From Linnemannia elongata (Eukaryota; Mortierellomycota; Mortierellomycetes; Mortierellales; Mortierellaceae), in NCBI GenBank assembly GCA_036320915.1, contig JAXBDG010000017.1:682001-746000 (forward strand): a DNA stretch of 64,000 nucleotides, in the 5' to 3' direction. Every line of letters begins with the position of its first letter. Position 1 is the first letter of the stretch. Both the position numbers and the translations under genes were made by a program. Below, piece by piece: positions 36,072 through 49,201 of this stretch. The notes under the pieces are model-generated. The model worked only from the letters and a program-made list of their open reading frames with translations, was not told the origin of the DNA and made no database searches.

Positions 36072-39000
36072 TCAACGCGCCCCTTCTCGCACAAGGATCT
36101 TGTCTGAATCCATCACAGTCTTGATCCGATGTGCAATCGTCAAAATCGTCCGGTCCTTGAACTCTTCTCGAATCGTCCTCTGAATAAGCTCATCGGTCTC
36201 AACATCCACTGCGGCAGTCGCCTCGTCAAGGACCAAGATCTTGGTCTTACGGAGAAGTGCACGTGCCAGACAGATCAATGATCGCTGACCAACCGAGAAG
36301 TTGTCGCCGTTCTGGGTCACCTCATACGAAAGTCCACCAGGCATCGACGAAATATACTCCTTCAAGTGAGCGCGTTCGAGAGCCTCCCACAGCTCTGAGT
36401 CCGGTGTCTGATCGAATGGATCCAGGTTCTCGCGCACAGTCCCGACGAATAGCGTGGGGTCTTGCGGGATGATGGCAAGGTGTTGACGGAGCGTCTCTAA
36501 CCCGACCGTAGAGATATCGATCCCGTCAATCCATATCGACCCGCCGTCCTCCTCAACCTCGACCTTCTCTAGTTCGGCAAGCTGTGCCTTCTTGGCAACA
36601 TCGTCATCCATGTCGGCACCGTTATGACTGGCTTTGGCCCAGTGGCTATTGGCGGCTTCGATGATACGGAATAAAGCCAAAGTAAGAGACGACTTGCCGG
36701 CACCAGTACGACCAACAATCCCAACCTTCTCTCCAGGTAGAACCTCGAATGACACTTTCTTGAGCACTAGATCCATCCCCTGACGGTAGCGAGTCGAGTA
36801 AGACTTGAACGACAAACGACCCTGCGCAGGCCAATTCTCCGGGAGAGCGACATCGGTGAGATTGGGGGCCTCCTGGTTCTTCTTAGCATATTCATCTATC
36901 CTCTCAACGGCGACTAAATGGAACTGAGACTCACACATGCCACGGACTAACCACGAGATGTCCTGGGTGAAGGTCAACGCGTACGAGAGCGACATTCCCA
37001 CCATACTGGGACTAAGAGTGTTCCTGGCCAAGACAGCAAACACCGACGCTCCAAGAACAATAACTGAACCCAGACACTCCAGTCGAACGTTCAGCCACCG
37101 GTTTCCCATCGCCCAGACGAAATGCGCATTCGAGGAGTCATCAGACCTAGACGCATTCTCATCAATGAACCGCTGGCTGCAGCCAACAACTCGAATCGTT
37201 GATACACCATACAATGTCTCAGAGAAGTGCTGGTACATGGGAGACCTTGCAACAGACTCGATACGTTTGAATGCACGGGAGGCGGCGATATAATACGACA
37301 TGACCAAGACATATGTCGCAAAGACAGGTGGCACAATTGCCAAGAACACCGGCGTTGTCGTCGCAATGACGACCAGACTTCCAATGACCGAGGCACCAAA
37401 CAGGAACATGTCAAAGAATGTCCAGCAGATCATCTCGTCAATACTGAAGATATCCGAGGAGAACCGGTTGAGGATACGACCGATCGGGGTGGTGTCGAAG
37501 AAATTCATGGGCATGCGGAGTATACTGGTGAGGAGCTTGGAGTGGAGTCGGTCGGCAGCTTGGACACAGGCCATGACGATAATCTTGTAGGATGCACAAA
37601 AGATGAGACCCATGAATATGACGACCAGGACGGTGTAGATTCCCATGTAATATCCGATTCCGTGAGTCGACGTTGCAGCCACCTTGATCCAGTTCTGAAG
37701 CCAGATATTGGTCCCGATTTGGCACGCTTGGATCACAGCAAACAGCGCCACTGCCTGGAGCATGTTCCCATATCCACTACATAACAACAGAAGAAATTAA
37801 TTGCTTGTCAGAAAGCAGCCCAAAACCATATTTATGCGAGCTGCAGGCAAGCACAACCAAACATTAAAAAAAAAAAAAAAAAAAAAAAAAAAGCCAGCGT
37901 AAACATGATGCAATTCACTTACGCTGCTTTTGCAAAGATTTTGTAAATGGGCCACTGGATGCTTCCAATCTCCATAGCTTCCTCTTCCGTGAGGTCTGCA
38001 TTGTTGTCCACCTTCTCATCAAGCTTCTCTGCTTTAGCCTGGTGAGTTATAGAAGATACGCTCATCTCGACCTCATGGATAGTCTCTGCCTCACAATCAG
38101 CCTCATCCTTTTCCTTGCGAGCGACAGAGTAGTCCTGAATGAGTTGGTAGAACGCGTTCCTGGCATCGAGCAACTCCTGGTACCTGCCTGTCTCGCTGAT
38201 CTCACCGTCCTTGATAACCACGATCTGGTCAACTTCGCTGAGATGGTGAATGCCGTGGGTGACCAAAAGACGCGTCTTGTCCTTCAACAACCCGTTAGGT
38301 CCGATTAAGTTCTGCCATAAGTGCTGGTCGACGTGCGCATCGACTGCACTGAGGGGGTCGTCCAGAAGGTAGATGTCGGCATCCTGGTACGCGGCACGAG
38401 CAAGGGAGACACGTTGCTTCTGACCTCCTGACAAGTTGATTCCACGCTCTCCAATTTCAGTCTGGTCGCCGGCTGGGAGCATCTCAATATCGGGTTTCAG
38501 TCCGGACCCATAGATGATCCGCTCATACTTGTTCTTGTCGAAGGGAGCTCCAAAAGTGACATTGTCTTGAAGAGTCGCGTTAACGATCCATGCTTGCTGA
38601 GGGACATAGGCAATCCGACCAGACATCCTGATGGTGCCCTTCCACTTGTACATATCTCCAATCATAGCGCCGAAAAGTGACGTCTTGCCCTGACCCACAC
38701 GGCCGACAATTGCGGTAAGGTTCCCACGGCCGACAGAGAGAGTGATGTTCCTGAGCGTAGCATCTGCGGATGTCGTTCCTGAACCTTTGGCGGTATCATC
38801 GGTGGTGACTACCTGCTGCTCTTGTTGTCGATGCTCCTTGTCCCAACCAAACGTAGCATCCTCAATCTCGATAGGAGCCACAGAATGATCCTGCGGCAAC
38901 TCGCCCGACCTGTCGATTTGATCTTCCAACAACTCCTCAGCCAATAGGTAGTCCTGAATACGACGAGACGACACAAGGAGACCAATCGTGTCACCCATAA

Positions 39001-41114
39001 TGTACGAGATCATTCCAATCGGTCGGTTGACAAGTCCAAACAAGGTGATCGAGACAAAGATGGTCTGAGAGTTGATCTCCCCTGGTGTAAAGCCTGGTCC
39101 ACCAACGGTAGCATAAAGACTGAAAGACACCAGGGCCATGAGGAGTGTCATCGAACTGAACAAGATGTTCATGTATGAGAAGATGACTCCAATCCTGTGA
39201 AGAATCGCCAACTCCAGTTGACGGAATACTGCGATCTTATCGCGGAAGGACGATTCCCTATTAAGGTACGAGTGTTGAGAAATATATATGTTGTAAGTAC
39301 TCTTGAATTTTAAAAGGGGGATGCTGTGGAACGGAAAGGGTGCATGTAGTATCTTACCAGCCGTACAACTTGACAATCTTGACACCGGACAACACCTCGT
39401 TAACCAGACGAATGCGGTTATCCTAGAAAGCAAAGAGGCAAGGGGCGATAATTAGAAATGTGGAATACACCAAGGTAAGAAGCACACCTAATAACAGTAA
39501 GAAAAACAACGTACCATCGCGGTGAGTTTCTCATCCCTGGCCCTGGACAGATGCTTCGCAATCCACATCTGCATAGGCATCACCAAAACAACTGCGCCTA
39601 CGCCTCCAAAGCCCGACCACCCCAGCTGACGATACAACAGCCAAGTCGCGATGCATATCTCTAGAGGAATCGAGAACCAGAACGGCAACTCTGGGAAGGC
39701 ATGGTTCCAACGCTCACAGTCCACAGACATATGGTTGTTGATCTCTCCAGGTGTTTCTGTTTGCTTGGCGACTGGTGATAGCTTCAGAGCCTTGCGGTAG
39801 ATCATCGATACGAGTGCTGTGCGGGCCTCGATACCCATAACCACAACCCGCTGGTTGAATTGTCCGTCGATGATCGAGCTACCAATTGTCGAAAAGAACA
39901 TCCCGAAAGCTAAAATAATCCCGAGAGCCACTGGCTGAGGAGTCTCAGTATCGTATGAAGAGACAAAATCCAGCAGTGTGCTCATCAGCTGGGGTGCCAC
40001 AAATGCCAGTCCTGATGCCAAAATCCTGAGGAACACAACGTACGTCCACTGCTGAAACCCAAACGACTTCAAGATCAGTCCAAACAAGAATGGCTTCTTG
40101 CCCTTGGCCACTCGCTTAGCAACATGTCGGTCCCACTTCTGAGAGAGATGAGTATAAGAGAACTGGGTCTTGACATGCGGAGGCATCATCCCCTGGACAT
40201 CTGTGGCCTGCAGTGGTCGTTTGTAGCCGTCAGTGATTAGGTGTTGGAGGTAGTGGAATAGGAACCGCGAAAAGATGTTGGCTTTCTCATACGAGCTGGC
40301 GGTGCTCTTTTGTTGGACCTGTGTCTTCCCACGTGGCCATGCTTCAATTGCAAACCCGACGATGACAAGTCCAAGGTAGATGTAGTAGAGTGTCGTTGTT
40401 GTTGATCCTGAAGACACTTTGCTGAGGGTGCGGGTGGTGATGGATCCAGAGATGAGTGAGAGGAGATAGTAGCAAGAGATGGCAGTCGATGATCTTATCT
40501 CGTAGCGGTGTTCGAATACATTCAAGGACATGGCGAAGATCTACACAAAGATAAAATAGACAAGGACCAATTGATCAATTGACCAGTCAACGGTCGCTCT
40601 TCACTGGTTCGCTACTGATCAAACTGAAAATTGAGGGCGAAGGCTACCACCTTAAACGTACCCACGCGACAGCCATTGACACACTTGAGAGCAAACTGGC
40701 AGGCGAGTATTGGTCCTCGCTCCCTATAACTCCAGCCCTGACAAGTAGTACCGCTACAGTAAGCAGCATCGCACCTTGTCCAGGCCAGAAGATCCAGTTT
40801 GTCCGACCTAGTTCATGCGGTGTACCATCCTTGTATAAAGACCATGTGCGGACAGAGAATCCGACGATTGCCAAGAGGGCTGGGAGTGTTGAAAGGATGG
40901 TGTATTCAAAGCATGGCGCAAGGTCGATCCTGTTAGGTGATGTGGGTCCCTATGTTCACGTTTGTCCGAATGAAACGAGAATGAACAAGAAGGGGTGAGA
41001 AAGCGATTCCTTGCAAGTGTGTGCGCACTATTTCGAAAATCATGTAGCCCTCAAATTTTGGTAGCACAGGTGACGTACCCATCCCCCCAGATCTCTACAG
41101 TATCCAGAACTCAT
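36072..41114 (-). CDS. ABCC (MRP-type) ABC transporter II, C-terminus frameshifted
   Basis: Six exons, in coding order 41114-41079, 40949-40662, 40540-39515, 39422-39358, 39257-37923 and 37776-36072, give 1484 residues. The order is MSSGYCRDLGGW, TMD0 with about five helices, L0 (YEKANIFSRFLFHYLQHLI), TMD1, NBD1 (GRVGQGKTS, LSGGQKQ, IYLLDDPLSAVD), TMD2, NBD2 (GRTGAGKSS, FSVGQ, LVLDEATAAVD). NBD1 has Asp in place of the catalytic Glu, as in other ABCC proteins. Family members export glutathione, glucuronide or metal conjugates, often into the vacuole; the substrate is unknown. After SDKILV the frame shifts, giving REGAR and a stop, so about 36 residues of the usual C-terminus are lost. Exon layout is the same as gene III. 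The intron at 37777-37922 holds a 27-nt A run on the plus strand. Confidence 0.88.
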
Positions 41115-41167
41115 CGTCCAACGGAATACAAAAAAAGGGAGCAAAAAACACAAAAGGACAAAAAACG

Positions 41168-41214
<47 letters not shown>

Positions 41215-42067
41215 TTGCATGGGCAACTAAAAAAAAAAAAAGAAAGAAAAAATAAGAGAGGAACAACCGCCTTTATGTTTTATCGTTTTCTTCGTCTTCA
41301 CAACAGATCAACACTTTTCTGTAAATGTTCTTTTGCTTCGTGGAACAAGAAAAACAAGGTTTGTGTGTCCTCGACAAAAGAGGAAAAAACGGACTTTGCT
41401 GCGGGTGCCCAATCGCTGATTTGGGCGTTCACCTCTTCCCCCTCCCTACAATCTTGCGTAGGGGGTGAGGGTGAAAGAAACCCACGGTCGATTCCCTGTT
41501 ACCGAAAAAGAAAGCTTTCATGTCAAATTAGACACATGTTCGTTACTCGTTTAGGTCTCCATTTTCCAGGCACTAAACTCTGTTTCGCTCGTATATGTGC
41601 GAAACAGTTGCTCGTTCCGTTTGTTTGTGTTTTGTCCAATGGACTACTGGAGCTTTTTTTTTTGCATCTTCCCCTTTTGTTGAGTAAGGAAAAAAAAAGA
41701 CCATCAAACGTTCACAATACGAAATTAGTCTGCATTTTTGAGGTCGAAGGATGGTTTCCAGCGGGCACTGGTGGCATCATTATCGTTGCATTAATGAGAA
41801 GATACACCAGGGAAGTAAGTCAACCATGATGGCTACCTTTTCTAGCATCCATCCTACAACCCCTTTTCTATAATCTACACACACATACACACATTGTTTT
41901 CTACTAGCCAGCAGTGAATTACTCCGTTATTTGAAATTTCAAAATGCCAACAAGCTTTAAATTATTAAGTGAAAAAGTATTATATATCGCGTTCTCTTAT
42001 CGTACAATTAACAACACCAATGGGTAAGGAAAGGAAGATGAACAAAGGGGATATCAAGAGAAGTAAC
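41115..42067 (-). other. Intergenic region between ABCC II and III
   Basis: Holds the promoter of II and the 3' flank of III, with a GA microsatellite. A plus-strand open frame extends through the repeat but encodes nothing recognisable. Confidence 0.45.
41169..41211 (+). repeat. (GA)n microsatellite
   Basis: About 21 perfect GA units, 55 nt upstream of the ABCC II start codon, so probably inside its 5' UTR or core promoter. Confidence 0.95.
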
Positions 42068-45000
42068 TTAGGTCGAGGCAACCTCACCGGCCTGCTCTGC
42101 AAGTCTATAGAACAACGACTCCTTGCGCTTCAACAATTCGGTAGGACTCTCGTACTCTTCAACGCGTCCCTTCTCAAGCACTAGGATCTTGTCAGAATCC
42201 ATGACGGTCTTGATGCGATGGGCAATCGTCAAAATCGTCCGGTCCTTGAACTCGGTGCGGATAGTCCTCTGAATCAACTCATCAGTCTCCACATCCACAG
42301 CGGCGGTAGCCTCATCCAATACCAGGATCTTGGTCTTGCGAAGTAATGCACGAGCCAAACAAATCAAAGACCGCTGACCAACCGAGAAGTTATCGCCGTT
42401 TTGAGTCACCTCATAGGACAGACCGCCGGGCATCGTGGAGAGATATGCCTTCAAATGGGCGCGATCAAGAGCTTCCCAGATCTCGGCGTCAGTGGCTTGG
42501 TCAAAGGGATCCAGGTTATCGCGGACGGTACCGACAAAGAGAGTAGGATCTTGAGGGATGATGGCAAGGTGCTGGCGAAGTTGCTCCAACCCGACAGTAG
42601 AGATGTCGATACCGTCGATCCAGATCGATCCACCGTCCTCTTCGACTTCGACCTTTTGCAGCTCGGCGACCTCTGCGGTCTTGGCGGGATCCTCGTCCAT
42701 GTCGGCGCCGTTATGACTGGCCTTGGCCCAGTGGCTGTTGGCGGCTTCGATGATGCGGAACAGGGCCAAGGTAAGAGACGACTTGCCGGCACCAGTACGA
42801 CCAACAATACCAACCTTCTCTCCAGGCAGAACCTCGAACGAGACCTTCTTGAGGACCAGATCCATGCCCTGGCGGTAACGGGTTGAGTAAGACTTGAACG
42901 AGAGGTGTCCCTCACCGGGCCAGTTCTCTGGGATGGCAACATCGGTAAAATTGGGGGCCTCCTGGTTCTTATTGGAATACTCATCCGTTCTCTCGACAGC
43001 CACCATTTCGAACTGGACCTCGCACAGGCAGCGAACAAGCCAAGTGATATCGACCGTGATGTTCAGGGCATAGGCAAGCGACATGCCGACCATGCTGGGG
43101 TTAACGCTGTTACGGGCCAAGACAGCAAACAGTGAGGCAGCAAGGACAATGACGGATCCGAGGGACTCGAGGCGAACGTTCAACCAGCGGTTACCGACAG
43201 CCCAAACAAAGTGAGCGTTCGAGGCCAGGTCCGAACGGGAGGCGTTGTCGGCGATAAAGCGGTCGTTGCAGCGGAGGGCACGAATAGTCGAAACTCCAGA
43301 CAAGGTCTCCGAGAAGTGCTGGTACATGGGCGACTTGGCGACAGACTCGATACGCTTGAAGGCGCGGGAGGAGGCAATGTAGTAGGTCATCACAAAGCCG
43401 TAAATCACAAAGATGGGTGGCACAATGGCCAAGAATACGGGGGTTGTGACAGATATGACGATCAAACTACCTGTGACAGAGACACCACAGAAGAACATGT
43501 CGTGGAAGGACCAGGGGAGCTTCTCATCAATACTGAAGATGTCGGACGAGAAACGGTTGATGATACGACCTGTGGGTGTGGTGTCGAAGAATGACATAGG
43601 CAGACGGAGGATATTGTTCAGGAGCATGTTGTGGAGCCGCTCTGAGGCGCGGACACCGGCAGAGACCATGGTTGTGTATGAGGTCCAAACGATCAACAGC
43701 ATGAAAATAATAACCAAGGCCGCATAGACACCCATATAGTAGCCGATAGTGTGGGTCGAAGTCTTGGCGACGTTAACCCAGTGCTCGAGCCAGGTGTTGG
43801 TTCCGACTTGACAGGCTTGGATGATGCAGAACAAAATGAGAACCTGGATGACATTGAACACACCACTATTGCAAAAAAAAAACCCATGTAAAATGAGATT
43901 GTTAGTATACACAATACTTGAAGTCATAAAGTTAATCTAAGAGGCAAACAGGAATGGAATTGCAAACTTACGCGGAATTAGCGTAGATCTTGAAAACGTT
44001 CAACTGAATACCGCCAACTTTCATCGTCTCCTCCTCAGTCAGTCCGGCATTTTCGTCCAGCTTATCATCGACCTTCTCGATCTTGGACTCAGTTGTGGCG
44101 GGAGCAGCGCTGATCTCAACCTCGGTGATGGTCTCAGCCTCACAATCAGAGTCGTCCTTCTCCTTGCGGGCGACAGAGTAATCCTGAATAAGCTGGTAGA
44201 AGGCGTTCCTGGCATCGAGCAACTCCTGGTACCTGCCTGTCTCGCTGATCTCACCGTCCTTGATAACCACGATCTGGTCAACTTCGCTGAGATGGTGAAT
44301 GCCGTGGGTGACCAAAAGACGCGTCTTGTCCTTCAACAACCCGTTAGGTCCGATCAAGTTCTGCCACAAGTGCTGGTCGACGTGCGCATCGACTGCACTG
44401 AGGGGATCGTCCAGAAGGTAGATGTCGGCATCCTGGTACGCGGCACGGGCAAGGGAGACACGTTGCTTCTGACCTCCTGACAAGTTGATTCCACGCTCTC
44501 CAATTTCAGTCTGGTCGCCAGCAGGAAGCATTTCAATATCAGGTCCAAGTCCGGCGGCGTAAACGATGCGATCGTACTTGTCCTGATCGAAGGGGAGGCC
44601 AAAGACAATGTTATCCTTCACGGTGGCGTTGATGATCCAAGTTTGCTGAGGGGCATAGGCCACACGACCCGACATCTTGACCGTCCCATGGCGCTTGTAC
44701 ATATCTCCAATCATAGCGTTGAAAAGCGATGTCTTGCCCTGACCGACACGACCGACGATGGCTGTAAGGTTACTGCGGTCAACCGAAAGGGTGATGTTCT
44801 TGAGAGTGGGTTCATAGTTGCGCTCGACAGATTCGGCACGGATAGGAACAGGCAAACCTGCCTCCTTGGCCTCCTTGTCCTCCAACTTGCGCTTCTTGGC
44901 GTCCTTCTTCTCTCTAACCTTCATCTGCTTCTCAGTCTCCTCCTCGGGTCCATCCTTATCCCAAGCAAAGACAGCGCCCTTGATCTCGATGACTGGCTGT

Positions 45001-47222
45001 GCAGGGTCCTTGGGCAAGTCGTCAGAGCGCTCGATCTGGTCATCAGAAAGCTCCTCAGACAACAAGTAGACCTGGATACGGCGTGTGGCGACAATGAGTC
45101 CGATGGTCTCCCCTAAGATGTAGGAAAGCATACCGATGGGTCTGTTGAGCATTCCAAAGAGAGTGATCGAGACGAAGATGGTCTGGGAGTTGATGTCGCC
45201 GGGTGTGAATCCTGGGCCTCCGACGGTGGCGTAGATGCTGAACGAGACGAGGGCAATCAACAAGGTCATCGAACTGAACATGATAGTCATGAACGAGAAG
45301 GCAATTCCCATCTTGCGTAAGATCGAGAGCTCGCGGTTACGATACACAGCAATCTTATTACGGAATGATGACTCCCTATTAGCGACGGAAAGGAGAGATA
45401 AATGTCAACATTCAAGACCAATATCAATAACAAAGGGTTTTAAGATAACAGCTAACACGGTGAATTGACGCACCATCCATAAAGCTTGACGATCTTGATC
45501 CCAGATAGGACTTCGTTGACCAAACGGATGCGGTTGTCCTACATTATGATAATATAAACACAGAAGGTTAGTTTGCGTTGTTCACCCATTTTGGTAAATT
45601 CAAGTGACCAAACAAAAAAAAAAAAAAAAAAAAAAATGACATACCACGGCGGTGAGTTTAGCGTCCTTCGCCTTTGAGAAGAAGGCAGCAATCCAGCCCT
45701 GGAGAGGGGCGGTAGCGATGATAGTAGCCAAACCAGCAAGAGCAGCCCAACCCAATTGACGGTACAACAACCAAAGCGCAATACAGATCTCCAAGGGAAC
45801 CGAGAGCCAAAAAGGAGTCAAGGGCAAGGCCTGGGACCATCTCTCAGCGTCAACCGACATGTGGTTGTTGATCTCTCCGGGTGTCTGGGTCTGTCTGGCA
45901 GCAGGCGAGAGCTTCAGAGCCTTGCGGTAGATCATAGAAATCAGGGCGGTACGAGCCTCGATACCCATGTTCATGATCAGCTGGTTGTATTGGCCCTCCA
46001 TCATCGCACTCATGAGTGTCGCAAAGAACATGCCGAACGACAAGACGATTCCAAGCGCCACGGGCTGAGGCGCATCGGTCGAGTAGGACTTTGTGAACGA
46101 CAATAACTGGTTCATCAACTCGGGGGCGACAAACAACAGAACGGATGCCAAGGCCCTGTAAATAAGGACAGGAACCCATTGAGGTCCATAGGCCTCTAGA
46201 AGCAACTTCATCAACTGAGGCTCTTTGCCCTTGGCTGCACGCTTGGCAAGATGTGCGTCCCACTTGTCAGAGAGGTACGAGTATGAGAACTTTGTCTTGA
46301 TCCTGTGGGGCATCATTCCTTGAACATCGGTTGCTTGCAGAGGTCGCTTATATCCGTCCGAGATGAGATGCTGGATGTAGTGGAACCAGTAGCGCGAGAA
46401 GATGTTGGCCTTCTCGTAGGGGCTGGCTTTGCTGTCCTGCTGAACATGAGTCTTTCCACGTGGCCATGCCTCGACTGCAAATCCGAGAATGATAGAGCCA
46501 TAGTAGACATAATAGAGGGTGGTTGAAGAACTTGAGGGAAGGGCACTGAGGGTGCGGGTGGTGATGGCTCCTGCAACGATTGAGACGAGGTAATAAGAGT
46601 AGATGGCGGTCGACGAGCGAATCTCGTAGAGGTGTTCAAATCTGTTCAAGACCATAGCAAACAGCTAGAATGCAGTACAGAAAAGGGGGAGGGTGGATCG
46701 ATAGGTTAGATTTTCAACGACTTTTTTTCTGTAATCATGCAAAGGAGAACTAACAAAGTAATGGAACATACCCAAGCAACAGCCATGCATGTGCTAGCGA
46801 GCACAGTGGCAGGTGAATAAAGATCCTCGCTTCTTGACAGTGCAGCTCTGACAACAAGGGCGATCATAGACACCAACATGAAGGATTGTCCAAGCCAATA
46901 GATCAAGTTTGTCCTTCCAAGTCCATGGGCCTGTCCGTTCCTGTGGAGGGTCCATGTACGGTATGAGAAGGCAGTGATGGCTAAGCAGGCAGGGAGAGTT
47001 AAGAGAATTGTGGATTCAAAACAAGGGGTGAGGTCGATCCTGTCGGGCGATGTGGGACCCTATTATGATTTGAGCAGTAAGAAAAAGTAAGAGAATGAGA
47101 TTCGAGATTGCAACGAACACTGTGGAAATGGGTAAATATCAGATCTCAATGTATATGTATCTCTGAGGTGCAACGAGGTCCCTTACCCATCCTTCTCGGT
47201 CTCCGCAGTACCCAGAACTCAT
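42068..47222 (-). CDS. ABCC (MRP-type) ABC transporter III
   Basis: Six exons, in coding order 47222-47187, 47059-46772, 46664-45645, 45538-45474, 45375-43972 and 43865-42068, give 1536 residues, the full MRP1/Ycf1-like length. It begins MSSGYCGDREGW. A five-helix TMD0 follows, then L0 (YEKANIFSRYWFHYIQHLI) and TMD1. NBD1 has Walker A GRVGQGKTS near 676, LSGGQKQ near 766, and LLDD with Asp at the catalytic-Glu position. TMD2 follows, then NBD2 with GRTGAGKSS near 1291, FSVGQ near 1430 and LVLDEATAAVD. The intact C-terminus ends LAEQAGEVAST. It is the closest paralogue of II, with the same six-exon layout and a near-identical NBD1 tract. A Lys/Glu-rich insertion (VREKKDAKKRKLEDKEAKEA) precedes NBD1. 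It probably exports conjugates; membrane and substrate are unknown. Confidence 0.92.
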
Positions 47223-48802
47223 GTTAATATGTCCAGGTGGGGATTAAAAGAAGAAAAATTAGGTAGTTAAAGGGGTAGGGAGCGAGCGGTAAGGGTGGAG
47301 TAAAAAGATGATGCGAGGGAGGATGTGGAAGGGTTATATACAGAAAAAAAAAAAAAAAATGAAGAGCCGATGGGGATGAGGGAGATAAAAAGAAGTCCGA
47401 GAAGGAGTGCAAAATGTATATGGTGCTTATGTGTGTGCCCTCTCAAAAACAAACACTTAAAAAACAAAGGGCGCGAGACAGTGAAGCAAAGAAAGTTTAA
47501 AAATTAGGATGCTTCTTTAATCGTTTGCGACGCTTTTATACTTTCGTCCAGAGGGTTGCAGTTAGCGGTAATGCCCGATAACAACGGAATCCAAGCAGAC
47601 TACCCTGCCTCTCTCCTTTTTACATTCAAAAAAAAAAAAAAAAAGTCTCTGAAACAACAACAGCAATGACAACCTCTTTCTCGATAGAAAACGAGAAAAA
47701 GGGTACAGAAGACAAAGGCTGGTCGTTTCGGCCGTTTGTTGCTGCGGACTTGCAAATGGACTGTACTAAACTAAGCATACAAGTGACACTTTCTGGCTTT
47801 GCTTTTGTTTGTCTAAAGAAGGAAAATCTCCTCTTGGGGACATGAACGTCAACTCAGGGACAACATCGATTCGTTACCATTAAGGCGACGATCTGCATTT
47901 CTCTGGCGACATACTCGCCAATATAGAGTTTTCTTATCATTTTCTTGTTCTTTGAACAACAAAGCAACAGCCTGCTTTCTATTGAAGGATATTACACAAG
48001 GTTGGCAGCTCTCTTGTTCTTCTTGTTTCTCGCACTCAATTCGTAAACCATCAACGAAGCTAGAACCGAAAGGATGTTATTACATGCAGGGGAGGGGAGT
48101 GCGAATTAGGATTGGTCGTTCGAGAGATGGGCGGGTTTACTCTGCTCCATTCTACCCATTGGAGCAAAAAAAATGACTTGAGCCCATGCGTAACCAGTAA
48201 GGTACGGTCACCCCTGTCGTCGTTGTGTTTGTGCAACTCAGGAATGGGATCTTTTTTTACATCTGCTGCGGGTAAAAAAGTAGGTGGACGTTGTGGTTGA
48301 CAGGAGTGTCCTCCTCTTTTCCCACATCCCTCCAACCCTCACCTTCTCTTTCCTTTCTTCTCACTTGCTCCTTGCCATCACCCCTGCTCCCATATCATCT
48401 CCAGCATCCCCTCTAAACATCATCGCTCAATATCCGCAGTAAACGAGAATTAGGAGAATTAAAATTTTTAGCCTCTTACCTATCATCGCAAAGTTTCCCA
48501 GCTTGGACCCCTTCATTGCACCCAGAATCGTGACCATCTTTGGTCAAGATCTCCCACAACTTCAATCTCAGACACATCGAATCCTTTTCCGGTGCCATTT
48601 AACGCCCTCCACAACTTTACCAAATGCCGAGGGCATCATAACAATCAGAACAAGCAAAGAAGCCATGCTTTCCTATATTTTTTCCCCCTGTTGCTCATGG
48701 GAACAATTGCATTAAGGTTTTTTTTATTCTTTCGTTGATGATAATGAAGACATGAAAGACATCCTTCCTTCGGTAAACACCTGCCATTCATTGGCTCTCC
48801 TC

Positions 48803-48833
<31 letters not shown>

Positions 48834-49201
48834 GTACAGTACCAAGGCAGCAGAGTGTGCCTGACAGGATGTTCAATTGACCACGAGAAACAAAAAAAAA
48901 GCATTTGTTGTTCTTAACCAACTTTGTTCACAATCCACGTTACAACAAATGCATCACTATCACACTTTGCAGCTTTGGTGTTTCTTTTTGTTTCTGCTCA
49001 TGTACAAAACTGCACCTTGACGAATGCCAAGCGTTTCATTCAATCAAAGAAAAAATAATGCATGGTTCATACTCATCTATGTCTATGTTCTCCTTCTAAC
49101 AACCACCATTACAACAAACCATGCATCACAAACATCAGATCCTCCAAAAGGGGTATCCATTCAGGCACAACAACAAATAAAAACGATACCTAACCCTCTC
49201 A
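47223..49201 (-). other. 2-kb intergenic region between ABCC III and IV
   Basis: A TATATA at 47335-47340, about 113 nt upstream of the ABCC III ATG, is the likely TATA box. A 27-nt T run lies at 48807-48833. The remainder is AT-rich with pyrimidine tracts; no gene was recognised. Confidence 0.45.

Noticed and set aside
40570..40583. 14-bp palindrome CAATTGATCAATTG in an intron of ABCC II
   Set aside because: Short, AT-rich and intronic; such palindromes are common by chance.
41461..41500. GGTCGATTCC-like string suggesting a tRNA T-arm
   Set aside because: No matching acceptor stem, D-arm or anticodon arm was found around it.
41167..41829. 220-codon plus-strand frame starting in the GA repeat
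   Set aside because: The repeat keeps the frame open, the rest has no conserved features, and it lies in the promoter region of ABCC II.
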